Shown here: positions 36,615 to 44,485 of the stretch, piece after piece | Numbering within the stretch: position 1 is the stretch's first letter | How the letters are laid out: every line of letters begins with the position of its first letter | NCBI RefSeq assembly: GCF_002592005.1 | Contig: NZ_NVQF01000019.1 | Location: 1-64,000 of the forward strand | Length of the DNA: 64,000 nt | Reading direction: 5' to 3' | Origin: Mycolicibacterium palauense | GTDB taxonomy: Bacteria > Actinomycetota > Actinomycetes > Mycobacteriales > Mycobacteriaceae | Made by a program: the position numbers and the translations under genes | Notes under the pieces: generated by a model | Told to the model about the DNA's origin: nothing | What the model saw: only the letters and a program-made list of their open reading frames with translations | Database searches by the model: none

Positions 36615-38153
36615 TCAGGACCGGATCAGCTCGGCGGCCCGCTCCCCGATGACCACGCTCGGTGCGTGGGTGTGGCCACGGATGATGGTCGGCATCACCG
36701 AGGCGTCGGCGACCCGCAGACCCTCTATGCCGCGCACGCGCAGCTCAGGATCCACGACGCTGTGCTCGTCGGTGCCCATCCGGCAGGTGCCCACCGGGTG
36801 ATAGAGCGTGTGCGAGCACTCCTGCAGCGCGCGCTGCAGCGCGGCGTCGTCGAGGGTGTCGGTGTCGCGCGGGCGGGCGATCCCGGTGATGAGCCGCTTC
36901 ATGGCCGCGGTCTCGGCGATGCGGGCACACGCCTGCAGGCCGGCCATCATCGCGGCGCGGTCCCGGCCCTCGGGGTCGCTGAGGTAGCGCGGGTCGATGA
37001 CGGGCTTGGCGAGCGGGTCGGCCGAGCGTAACCCGACCCGGCCGCGGCTGTGCGGCTTGACCAGGATGGGACCGAACACCACCGCGTGGGCGGTCGGGGT
37101 GCCCAGGCCCTCGTCGAAGAACGGCGCCGGGGCGAAGATGAGCTCCAGGTCGGGCAGCTCCAGGTCGGGGCGGCTGCGGATGAAGCCGTAGGCCTCACCG
37201 ATGTTCGAGGTGAGCATGCCGCGGCGGCGCAACAGGTAGGCCGCCAGCTGCCGCGGCCTCTCGGCGTCGAACAGTGAGTCGCCGGCGACCTCGAAGCCGA
37301 GCGGGACGACCAGGTGGTCCTGCAGGTTGCGACCGACCTCGGGGGTGTGGCGCACCACCGGCACACCGTGGTCGTCGAGGTGGTCGCGGTCCCCGATGCC
37401 GGAGAGCAGCAACAGTTTCGGTGTGTTGACGGCCCCGGCCGAGAGGATGACCTCGCGGCGGGCCCGCACCACGCGGCGCCGGCCGCGCTGGTCGATCTCC
37501 ACCCCGACCGCGCGCCCGTCGTCCACCAGCACCCGGGTGGCCGCCGCCCCGGTGAGCACGGTGAGGTTGTCCCGCTGCAACGCGGGCCGCAGGTAGCCGT
37601 CGGCACTGCTCCACCGGGCACCGCGCCGTTGGCACACCGCGGTCTGGGCGAAGCCGCCGGGAGTGTCCCGGTTCGGCAGTTCGACGGGGTATCCCGCCTG
37701 TTGAACGGCGGTGAGCCACTGGGTGGTCGAACGCCGCGGGCTGCGCTGCGCCTCGATGTGCAGCGCTCCCCCCTCGATCCGGTCGAAAAGCTTCGCGACC
37801 GCGGCGAAGGACCATGCGTCCCCGGCGTGTGCGGCCCACTCGTCGTAGTCGGCGGCGAACCCACGCACCCACATCATGGCGTTCATCGAGGAGCTTCCGC
37901 CGAGCATCTTGCCGCGGGGCCAGTAGAAACGCCGGTCGCCGACCTGCGGCTGCGCCTCGGTCAGGTAGTCCCAGTCCAGCGGGGACCGGAACAGTTTGGC
38001 GAACGCCGCCGGGATGCGCACGAACCGGTCCGCGTCGGCCGGCCCGGCCTCCAGCGCCACCACCGACACGGCGGGGTCCGCGCTGAGGCGGTGGGCCAGC
38101 ACCGCCCCCGCCGAGCCGGTGCCGACGATGACGTAGTCGGCGATCTGATCCAT
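36615..38153 (-). CDS. GMC-family FAD-dependent oxidoreductase (Rv1279-like, choline dehydrogenase type)
   Basis: A 512-residue glucose-methanol-choline oxidoreductase. The FAD Rossmann motif is VIVGTGSAGAVLAHRLS near the N-terminus, with the signature GKMLGGSSSMNAMMWVRG around residues 80-97. The catalytic region near the C-terminus is LYHPVGTCRMG (His) and DASVMPTIIRGHTHAPSVVIGE (second His). Members oxidise alcohols such as choline; this one is the probable counterpart of Rv1279 given the next two genes. No signal peptide. The first gene upstream on this strand lies 44 bp away. Confidence 0.9.
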   Translation of the reverse strand: MDQIADYVIVGTGSAGAVLAHRLSADPAVSVVALEAGPADADRFVRIPAAFAKLFRSPLDWDYLTEAQPQVGDRRFYWPRGKMLGGSSSMNAMMWVRGFAADYDEWAAHAGDAWSFAAVAKLFDRIEGGALHIEAQRSPRRSTTQWLTAVQQAGYPVELPNRDTPGGFAQTAVCQRRGARWSSADGYLRPALQRDNLTVLTGAAATRVLVDDGRAVGVEIDQRGRRRVVRARREVILSAGAVNTPKLLLLSGIGDRDHLDDHGVPVVRHTPEVGRNLQDHLVVPLGFEVAGDSLFDAERPRQLAAYLLRRRGMLTSNIGEAYGFIRSRPDLELPDLELIFAPAPFFDEGLGTPTAHAVVFGPILVKPHSRGRVGLRSADPLAKPVIDPRYLSDPEGRDRAAMMAGLQACARIAETAAMKRLITGIARPRDTDTLDDAALQRALQECSHTLYHPVGTCRMGTDEHSVVDPELRVRGIEGLRVADASVMPTIIRGHTHAPSVVIGERAAELIRS

Positions 38154-38173
38154 GTGCGGCCTCCGGGCTCTGC

Positions 38174-38233
38174 GCTCGACTTCGATGCGCTCTGGTTCTA
38201 TGCGCTCTGCTTCGAAGCGCTCACTTCGATGTG
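38174..38233. repeat. 15-bp x 4 tandem repeat at the end of the SbcC-like gene
   Basis: Four degenerate 15-bp units of the type GCTCTGCTTCGAAGC run across the stop codon of the SbcC-like gene (38198-38200) and into the gap before the GMC gene. They encode the last few residues (SASKQSA). Confidence 0.75.
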
Positions 38234-40843
38234 GTGGGCCCCCTCAACGCCACGGTAACGGTCCGGCAGGCAGGTCAACACGATGACCTGGCCGTGCGCA
38301 CCCGCGACGTCGAGCACCCGGCCCATTTTGGTCAACCGATCGGCATCGGTGAACCCCAGGGCGTCGTCGATCATCACCGGCACCGCGTCCTGTTTGTCGA
38401 CCAGCGCCGCAACCGCCAGGCGCGCGATCACCCCGAGCTGTTCGCGCGCACCACCGGACAGCGAGTCGAACGGGACCGTCCGGCCGTCGAGGGTTCGGCT
38501 GCAGATCCGCAGATCACTGTCGACGTCGACCTCGAAGGTGGGACCGAACACGGTGCACCCGAGTCGCTGGATCTCGGTGCGGAACGGTTCGACGTAGCGC
38601 AGCCGGGCGGTGTCGCGGTGGCGGCTCATCACCGACCGCAACAGCTGCACCGCCTGCGCGCGGTGCCGGACACGGGCGTGCGCGGTAGCCGCGTGCTCCA
38701 GCGCGATCAGCGCGGCGTCCAGCTTCCCGGTGCGCCCCTCGGCGCCGAACACCGCCAGTTCGACCCCGAGGTCGTGCAGCTCGGCGGCCGACGACTCGTA
38801 CCGGCAGTTCAGTTCCTCGTCGTCGGCCCGGGCCGTGGCCAGCTCCGCCTGCACCTCCCCCGGACCCGCGGCGGCCAGCCGCTGGGACAGCGCCGTCACC
38901 AGCTCGCCGGCCCGCTCGGCCGCACCGGCGGCGGCCAGCGAGCGTTCGGTCAGCTGCTCGTCGGTCACCCGGTCGCGCTCGCCGGCCAGGCGGGTGCACA
39001 CCACCTCGAGCTCCGCTGCCGCCGACGCGACACGGTCCCTGGAAACCGTTGCGCGGGTGGACCGCTCGGAGAGCTGGGCGATCGCGGCGTCGAGCACCTT
39101 GCGCCGAGTGGCGCACTCGGCACCGGTCCGCCGCAGCAGCTCCCGGGCGTCCTGCAGCTCCGCGCGCGCGGAGGCCAGATCGGTGACGGCACCGGCCGGG
39201 GCGGCCTCCCCGGCCTCGCGTGCCCGCAGTTCGGCCAGGCGGTCGCGCAGGGCGTCGACGTCGTCGTCGCCGCGCAGCCCCGCCGCGGTGGCGGCCAGGC
39301 GGTCCCGGGCGGCGAGCAGGTCGCGGCGCCGGCGATCCAGCTCGCGGGCCCCGGCGACGTCGGGCACCCCGACCGCGGCCAGCAGATCATCCAGCTTCCG
39401 TTGTGCGGCAACCGCTTTAGCGTGCATGTCCGCGGCCGTGGCACCGGGTTCGACCTTCGTGGTCAGCACTGCGGGCAGCCGGATCACCGTCGCGTCGGCC
39501 ACGGTGGCCGACCAGGACTGACCGGCCGTCAGGGTGACCGTCCGGTCCCCGACGGTGAATTCCAGATCCTGCTCGGCGGTGAAGGTCAGCGACGCCGACA
39601 CCTGCTCGGCCCGTGCCCGGGCCACCTCGGCCGCCGTCGCCGCGTTCTCGATGTCGCCGATCGCCGTGTCCGTGAGAGTGATGGCCACCAGCCGGTCGGC
39701 AACCCGGTCGATCTCGTGCCCGGTCTCCTCGATGCGCTCGAGCCGGGCCGTCAGGCGCTCGCGCTCGGCGCGGGCGGCCAGCCCGTCGACCTGCCGCGCG
39801 GCGGTCTCGGCGCGGCGCTCGGCCCGCTGCTGCGCCTCGGCCGCGGCGGCCACCGCCTCCTCGGCGGCCACCACCACCTGTTTCCCGGTGGCCTCGGCCT
39901 CCGCCGCTTCGACCGCCGCGACCTCGGCGCCGGCCAGTGCGGCCCGACGGGACTCGACCTCCGCGCACAGCCTGAGCCGGTCCTGGTGGGCGTCGGCCGC
40001 GGCGGTCGCGGCGGCCTCCGCGGCGGTGTGCGCGGCACGGGCCGCCTCGACCTCCCCCGCCAGCGCGTCGACGGCCTCCGCCGCGAGCTCGGCGGCCTCC
40101 CGGCGGGAGCGAACGGTGCTCCGGCGCTGATCGAGACCGCCGAGTTCGGCGCTCAGGGCGGCGTGCCGGTCCGCCCGCTCCTCGACCTCGGCCACGGCCG
40201 CCCGGCATCGCTGCACGTCGGCCTCGGCGGCCCGCAGCGCGCCGTTGGCCGCGGCCCACTCACCGGTGGGCCGGCCCGTGGCGGTGAAGTACCGCGCGTA
40301 CTCCGCGTCGATGCGCTCGATGAGCAGCGGTTCGGCACCCGACGGCGTGGACTCGGTCTCGCCCGCGGCGACATCCAGTGCGCGTGCCAGCGCATCGCAT
40401 CCGGACAGGTCGACGGCCGTGGTGGCGGCCGACTGCAGCACCCGCTGCGCCTGCCACAGGCCGGTGTCGACGGTCTCGGCGAACATCGTCAGCACCCGCT
40501 CGTGCGCCTCGTCACCGGTGAGCTGGGCGCGCCGCGGAGCCAGGACGGTCAGTTCGGTCTCGCACTTCTTGTGGAAGCGTTTGCGATAGACGAATCGATA
40601 CGGGCCGGTGCTCATCTCCGCGCACACCTCGGCGCCGACGTCGGCGTGGGTGGGCTTGACCGCCTTGACGTCCTTCCTGGTGGAGCGGTCCTTGGAGTGC
40701 AGCAGCAGATCCAGCGCCTCGATCATCGAGGACTTGCCCGCCTCGTTGGCCCCCGACACCACGGTCACGCCCTGTTCGGGGAACTCGATGTCGCGGTGGT
40801 CGATTCCGCGGTAGTTGGTCAGTGTCAGCCGGTGCAGTCTCAT
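38198..40843 (-). CDS. SbcC/Rad50-like AAA ATPase with coiled coil (Rv1278-like)
   Basis: An 881-residue SMC-like ATPase. The N-terminal ATPase half has Walker A VSGANEAGKSSMIEAL (about 29-44). The C-terminal half has signature DSLSGGAREQLGVIAR and Walker B AVPVMIDDALGFTD, followed by VLTCLPDRYRGVEG. In between is a long Ala/Glu/Arg-rich region typical of coiled coil (about 200-740). I see no C-x-x-C zinc hook, which true Rad50/SbcC proteins have. It overlaps the upstream metallophosphoesterase by 4 bp, as SbcC and SbcD partners do. A role in DNA end processing or repair is inferred from fold and pairing. Confidence 0.85.
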   Translation of the reverse strand: MRLHRLTLTNYRGIDHRDIEFPEQGVTVVSGANEAGKSSMIEALDLLLHSKDRSTRKDVKAVKPTHADVGAEVCAEMSTGPYRFVYRKRFHKKCETELTVLAPRRAQLTGDEAHERVLTMFAETVDTGLWQAQRVLQSAATTAVDLSGCDALARALDVAAGETESTPSGAEPLLIERIDAEYARYFTATGRPTGEWAAANGALRAAEADVQRCRAAVAEVEERADRHAALSAELGGLDQRRSTVRSRREAAELAAEAVDALAGEVEAARAAHTAAEAAATAAADAHQDRLRLCAEVESRRAALAGAEVAAVEAAEAEATGKQVVVAAEEAVAAAAEAQQRAERRAETAARQVDGLAARAERERLTARLERIEETGHEIDRVADRLVAITLTDTAIGDIENAATAAEVARARAEQVSASLTFTAEQDLEFTVGDRTVTLTAGQSWSATVADATVIRLPAVLTTKVEPGATAADMHAKAVAAQRKLDDLLAAVGVPDVAGARELDRRRRDLLAARDRLAATAAGLRGDDDVDALRDRLAELRAREAGEAAPAGAVTDLASARAELQDARELLRRTGAECATRRKVLDAAIAQLSERSTRATVSRDRVASAAAELEVVCTRLAGERDRVTDEQLTERSLAAAGAAERAGELVTALSQRLAAAGPGEVQAELATARADDEELNCRYESSAAELHDLGVELAVFGAEGRTGKLDAALIALEHAATAHARVRHRAQAVQLLRSVMSRHRDTARLRYVEPFRTEIQRLGCTVFGPTFEVDVDSDLRICSRTLDGRTVPFDSLSGGAREQLGVIARLAVAALVDKQDAVPVMIDDALGFTDADRLTKMGRVLDVAGAHGQVIVLTCLPDRYRGVEGAHHIEVSASKQSA

Positions 40844-41997
40844 GCGGCACCGCTTCTCGGGCCGGCCAACCGCAGCAGCAACGCCAGCGCCGCCTGGGCG
40901 TCCTGGGCTCCGGCGTCGTCCTCCGAGCGCGCCGAGGCCATCAGCTCGTCGACCGCCGAGGCCGCGAACCCGCCGATGCCCAGGTCGGCGAACTCACCGT
41001 CGGCGGGCACCACCGCCAGGTCGCAGTGGCGCTCCCAGAGACCCACCCAGGCGAACAGGCGGGAGTACTTGTCCAGGCAGGCGTCCAGGGCCGCCCGGTC
41101 CGTGACCGTCAGCGTGCCGGTCAGCATCAACCGCACCACCGTGCGGTCCTTGTCGGCCAGCAGGTCGAGGTTCATGTCCAGATCGGCGATGTCGCGGCTG
41201 CTGTCCACGTCGAACCGCAGGGTCAGGAAGCGCCACCGACCGACGCGGTGGGGGGTCACCGACACCGGCCGCCCGGGGTCGGTCTCGTCGACGTCGACCA
41301 CCAGCACGTGGCCGGGATCGGCCTCGATGTCGTCGTAGTTGGTCACCTCGGGCGAACCCGAGTACCAGATCCGGCCGGTGTCACCGACCTCGGTGCGGGA
41401 GTGCTTGTCCCCCAGCGCCACGTAGTGCACGACGCCGTCGCGCAGGGCGTCGGCGAGCCCGCCCAGCCGGATCAGCGACGGCCGGGTGGGATCCGGGTCG
41501 AGGACGTCGACCCCGCCGTGGGCGACCAGGATGCGGGTGGCGCCGCCGGCGGGCAGCCCCGCCAGCGCCTCGGCGGCCAGGTCGGTGGTCGGGCGTTTGG
41601 AGCGCCACGGGGCGGCCACGATCTCGACGCCCGGGCGCACCTCGTGCACCCCGGCGCGGTCGAGCACCGTCACGTTGTCCGGGCGTTCGGTGGTGAACAG
41701 GGCACTGGTGTAGACCGAGCAGGCGTCGAGGGGATCGTGGTTGCCCGGCAGCAGGAACACCGGGACGCCCACGCCGCGCATGGCCTCCAGGGACTGGCTG
41801 ACGACGCGCGGGTCGAGCTGGTTGTCCTCGAAGACATCGCCGGCCACCACCACGAACTCGGCACCGGTGTCGGCGGCCAGCCGGCCCAGGCCCGCCACCG
41901 CGTCCCGCCGGGCCGCCGAGTAGCGCGGCTGGGCCTCACCCTCCAGGAAGTGCCGGGTCATCCCGAGCTGCCAATCGGCGGTGTGCACGAATCGCAT
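40840..41997 (-). CDS. SbcD/Mre11-like metallophosphoesterase (Rv1277-like)
   Basis: A 385-residue calcineurin-like phosphoesterase. All metal motifs are present: FVHTADWQLG (D-x-Q in place of D-x-H), VVVAGDVFEDN, LLPGNHDPLD, ILVAHGGVD and YVALGDKHSR (G-D-x-H). This resembles SbcD/Mre11 nucleases. The C-terminal 140 residues hold a capping domain. It is the first gene of a coupled pair with the SMC-like ATPase. The counterpart in M. tuberculosis is Rv1277, next to Rv1278. Confidence 0.87.
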   Translation of the reverse strand: MRFVHTADWQLGMTRHFLEGEAQPRYSAARRDAVAGLGRLAADTGAEFVVVAGDVFEDNQLDPRVVSQSLEAMRGVGVPVFLLPGNHDPLDACSVYTSALFTTERPDNVTVLDRAGVHEVRPGVEIVAAPWRSKRPTTDLAAEALAGLPAGGATRILVAHGGVDVLDPDPTRPSLIRLGGLADALRDGVVHYVALGDKHSRTEVGDTGRIWYSGSPEVTNYDDIEADPGHVLVVDVDETDPGRPVSVTPHRVGRWRFLTLRFDVDSSRDIADLDMNLDLLADKDRTVVRLMLTGTLTVTDRAALDACLDKYSRLFAWVGLWERHCDLAVVPADGEFADLGIGGFAASAVDELMASARSEDDAGAQDAQAALALLLRLAGPRSGAA

Positions 41998-42166
41998 TAC
42001 GGTGCCGCCCCTTCCCGTGCTGTGTCCATCGAGGCCCCATCTGGTGTGCCCCGTACCGGCATCGCGAGTTTAGGACCGGGCCCCGACAGATCAGGGCAAC
42101 CGCGGCGCGCGTCGGCCCCCGGGCCCGGAATACGCGCGGGGGGCTGCGCACCACCACGCCGGCTCG

Positions 42167-42172
42167 TACGGT
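42167..42172 (+). promoter_or_regulatory. Leaderless-type -10 box of sixA
   Basis: TACGGT (TANNNT) is followed after 7 nt by the GTG at 42180. It decides between that start and the in-frame GTG at 42171, which lies inside the -10 region. Confidence 0.5.
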
Positions 42173-42179
42173 GGGGCGC

Positions 42180-42707
42180 GTGAGTGAGGAACCACGGACG
42201 CTGATCCTGCTCCGGCACGCGAAGTCGGACTATCCCGACGGGGTGGCCGACCACGACCGGCCGCTGGCGGCACGCGGCCGGCGCGAGGCCGGGCTGGCCG
42301 GCGACTGGCTGCGCGCGGAGGCACCCCTCGGCCGTCCGGTCCAGGCGGTGCTGTGCTCGACGGCCACCCGGACCCGCGAGACCCTGGACCGCACCGGCGT
42401 CGAGGCGCCGGTGCGGTTCGTGGAGCGCCTCTACGGCGCCACCCCGGGCGGGCTCATCGAGGTGATCAACTCCGCGGCCGGCGACTTCGACTTCGATGTG
42501 CGCACGCTGCTGGTCATCGGGCATGAGCCCGCGATCTCGCAGGTCGCGCTCGGGCTCGCCGGGGCGCCCGGCAGCAACGAGACCGCCGCCGAGCGCATCT
42601 CGACGAAGTACCCCACCTCGGCGATGGCGGTGTTGCGGGTGCCGGGCCCGTGGGGCGACCTGGGGCTCGGCGGCGCCGTGCTGGAGACGTTCTTCGTTCC
42701 GCGCTAG
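42180..42707 (+). CDS. sixA: Histidine phosphatase, SixA type (Rv1276c-like)
   Basis: A 175-residue member of the histidine phosphatase superfamily. The catalytic RHG-type motif is ILLRHAKSDYP (Arg-His), with the second catalytic His in LLVIGHEPAISQ. Such enzymes remove phosphate from phosphohistidine in phosphotransfer proteins, though many have broader phosphoesterase activity. It lies divergent to the SbcD-like gene and corresponds in position to Rv1276c. Confidence 0.87.
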   Translation: MSEEPRTLILLRHAKSDYPDGVADHDRPLAARGRREAGLAGDWLRAEAPLGRPVQAVLCSTATRTRETLDRTGVEAPVRFVERLYGATPGGLIEVINSAAGDFDFDVRTLLVIGHEPAISQVALGLAGAPGSNETAAERISTKYPTSAMAVLRVPGPWGDLGLGGAVLETFFVPR

Positions 42708-42727
42708 GTGGCCGCGACGGGCCGTGA

Positions 42728-43102
42728 TCAGCCGCCGACGAACGGCGACATGTCGAAGTACTCGCGCCAGGCGGTGATGCGGCCGTCGGCGACCTCGAAC
42801 ACCGCGGCCACGGGTGTCTCGATCTCCTGACCGTCGAGGGTGAACCGGTCGGTCCGCTCGTGCATGACGACCGTGCCGTCCGACACCGTGTGGCGGACGT
42901 CGACACGAATGCCCGCCGCCCCGGCGATCCACTCCACCATCGCCTCGCGCAGCGCCGCGGTCCCCTCCACCGGCTTCAGCGGCCCCGGCTGCCACACCGC
43001 GTCGGCGGCGAAGAATGCCAGCAACTCCTCGACGTCACCGCGTTTCCACGCCGCGAGGAAATCCGCGACGATGCGCTCGGCCCCGGTCCCGGTCCCGGCC
43101 AT
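42728..43102 (-). CDS. Limonene-1,2-epoxide hydrolase/SnoaL-like protein
   Basis: A 124-residue NTF2-fold protein. The epoxide-hydrolase triad pattern of the limonene-epoxide hydrolase family is partly visible: R-x-D in VMHERTDRFTLDG and the downstream Asp in AWREYFDMSPF. The usual Tyr and Asn of the first helix-strand region are not obvious (AVWQPGPLKPVEG), so hydrolase activity is uncertain. The N-terminus reads ERIVADFLAAWKRGDVEELLAFFAADA, standard for the fold. A GTG 12 bases upstream is an alternative start. Two near-identical 17-bp direct repeats (GCATGTCCGGATTCCGG, 43122 and 43143) lie just upstream. Confidence 0.75.
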   Translation of the reverse strand: MAGTGTGAERIVADFLAAWKRGDVEELLAFFAADAVWQPGPLKPVEGTAALREAMVEWIAGAAGIRVDVRHTVSDGTVVMHERTDRFTLDGQEIETPVAAVFEVADGRITAWREYFDMSPFVGG

Positions 43103-43198
43103 GGGTCTGCCCACCTCTCCCGCATGTCCGGATTCCGGTCCTGCATGTCCGGATCCCGGCCGGCACCGGAGACCCCCGCTCCCCGACGATGCGGGCCG

Positions 43199-43756
43199 TT
43201 AGGAGTTGGTGGCCAGGGTCAATTCCATCAGTTTGATCGCCTGGCCGCAGGCATCGATGCCGGCGGTCTGCGGGTTGACCCACCAACCGACCACGCCGGC
43301 GGCGTCGCTGGCCACCCCGCACCCGCCGTTGGGTCCGCCGGAGCGCATCACGATGGAGGAGACCCCGGCGATCCGGCGGTCTTCGACCTGGTAGTTCAGC
43401 GCCTGGGCCACCTTGCGCTCGTTGTCGAGGCTGCCCTCCTCGAACCAGAACCGGGTGATGTCGATGAGCCCGGCCGGGTTGGCCGCCTGCCAGCGGCAGA
43501 CCGCGCCGACGAACGTGCTCTGGATGTCCAGCGGGTCGGCGCCGACCGTCTTGGCCAGGATGTCCTCGGTGAGCACGTCGCACTCCTTGAGCAGATTGGG
43601 GTAGGTCTGCTGGGAGTCGTTGTTGCGGGGCACCCCGGCGGCGCCCTCCTTCATCGCGGTGCCCTCGACCGATCTGGCGCACCCGGTGAGCAGGGTCAGC
43701 GCCGCGACGCTCACTGCCGCGGCGACCTTCAGCCGGTGGGAGGAAATCCGGTTCAT
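43199..43756 (-). CDS. lprC: DUF3558-type lipoprotein LprC-like
   Basis: A 185-residue mycobacterial lipoprotein. The signal MNRISSHRLKVAAAVSVAAL ends with lipobox LLTGC near residue 26. The mature part has the DUF3558 look: PNLLKECDVLTEDILAKTVGA, a conserved CRWQAANPAGLIDITRFWFEEGSL, and GGPNGGCGVASDAAGVVGWWVNP. Two Cys pairs probably form disulfides outside the membrane. Its ATG overlaps the stop of the LprB-like gene by 4 bp. Function is unknown in the family. The pair corresponds to Rv1274/Rv1275 by order and length. Confidence 0.87.
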   Translation of the reverse strand: MNRISSHRLKVAAAVSVAALTLLTGCARSVEGTAMKEGAAGVPRNNDSQQTYPNLLKECDVLTEDILAKTVGADPLDIQSTFVGAVCRWQAANPAGLIDITRFWFEEGSLDNERKVAQALNYQVEDRRIAGVSSIVMRSGGPNGGCGVASDAAGVVGWWVNPQTAGIDACGQAIKLMELTLATNS

Positions 43757-44310
43757 TTCGCGTTCCGAATCGATTGCGCGGTCAGTTCCTGGGCGACGTC
43801 GCAGGGATCGGGGAAGGGCTGCGAGGCGAAGCTCACCGACCACTCGATGAAGTCGTCGTTGAACTGGATGCCGATCTCGCACAGATTGTCCCCGAGCGTC
43901 GGGTCGGTGCCGATCGCGACGAACCCGTCGTGGCCCTCCACCGAGATGTCCTCGACGCTGGTCCGCGACAGTTCCTCGGTCTTGCGTTCCCGGCCGATGG
44001 GGCTGCCGCGGAACCAGGTGAACGAGAAGTGCGGGCCGACGATGCCGCCGTTGACCAGCCACTGACACCCCACGGAGTTCTTGGCGGTGTTGACCAGCCC
44101 GGGCACCTTGGTCAGCTGCTGCACGGTCTGGTCGCTGACCCCGCCGCACTCCGGGAACGTGGGGCCGTGCACGGCCTGCGCCGGCGCGACCGGCGCATCG
44201 GAGCCGGGCTGGGGCTGGTTGGGGTTGTCGGGGTTGTCGCCGGAGCAGCCCGCGAGCACGGGAAGCGTCGCGACGGCCGCCACCGCCAGCGCCCTGATCT
44301 TGCGCCTCAC
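43753..44310 (-). CDS. lprB: DUF3558-type lipoprotein LprB-like
   Basis: A 185-residue lipoprotein (the length I recall for Rv1274) starting at the GTG 44310 (VRRKIRALAVAAVATLPVLAGC), with an AGGAGG upstream; the lipobox is VLAGC. A Pro/Asn/Gln-rich linker (DNPDNPNQPQPGSD) follows the anchored Cys. The folded part has FPECGGVSDQTVQQL, CQWLVNGGIVGPHFSFTWFRG, NLCEIGIQFNDDFIEWSVSF and a C-terminal DPCDVAQELTAQSI. It is the first gene of the lprB-lprC pair. Confidence 0.88.
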   Translation of the reverse strand: MRRKIRALAVAAVATLPVLAGCSGDNPDNPNQPQPGSDAPVAPAQAVHGPTFPECGGVSDQTVQQLTKVPGLVNTAKNSVGCQWLVNGGIVGPHFSFTWFRGSPIGRERKTEELSRTSVEDISVEGHDGFVAIGTDPTLGDNLCEIGIQFNDDFIEWSVSFASQPFPDPCDVAQELTAQSIRNAK

Positions 44311-44485
44311 CGGTCCGCGTACCTCCTGATCGTCACAGCATGCACTGTAGCGGCCACACCTCCGGGCCAATACCGACACGCGCGTTGACCTGCAGGTTCA
44401 CTGTGTCGGACCGGGGAGCTCCCCGACGCGCTCGCGGGCGGAGCGTCCCAGGCCCACCTGCAGTGCGGTGTGCGACAGTAGCCAG

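Noticed and set aside
38231-41338. A 1035-codon plus-strand open frame
   Set aside because: It is antisense to the SbcC-like and SbcD-like genes, which carry clear motifs. Its length is due to the absence of stops in GC-rich complementary codons.
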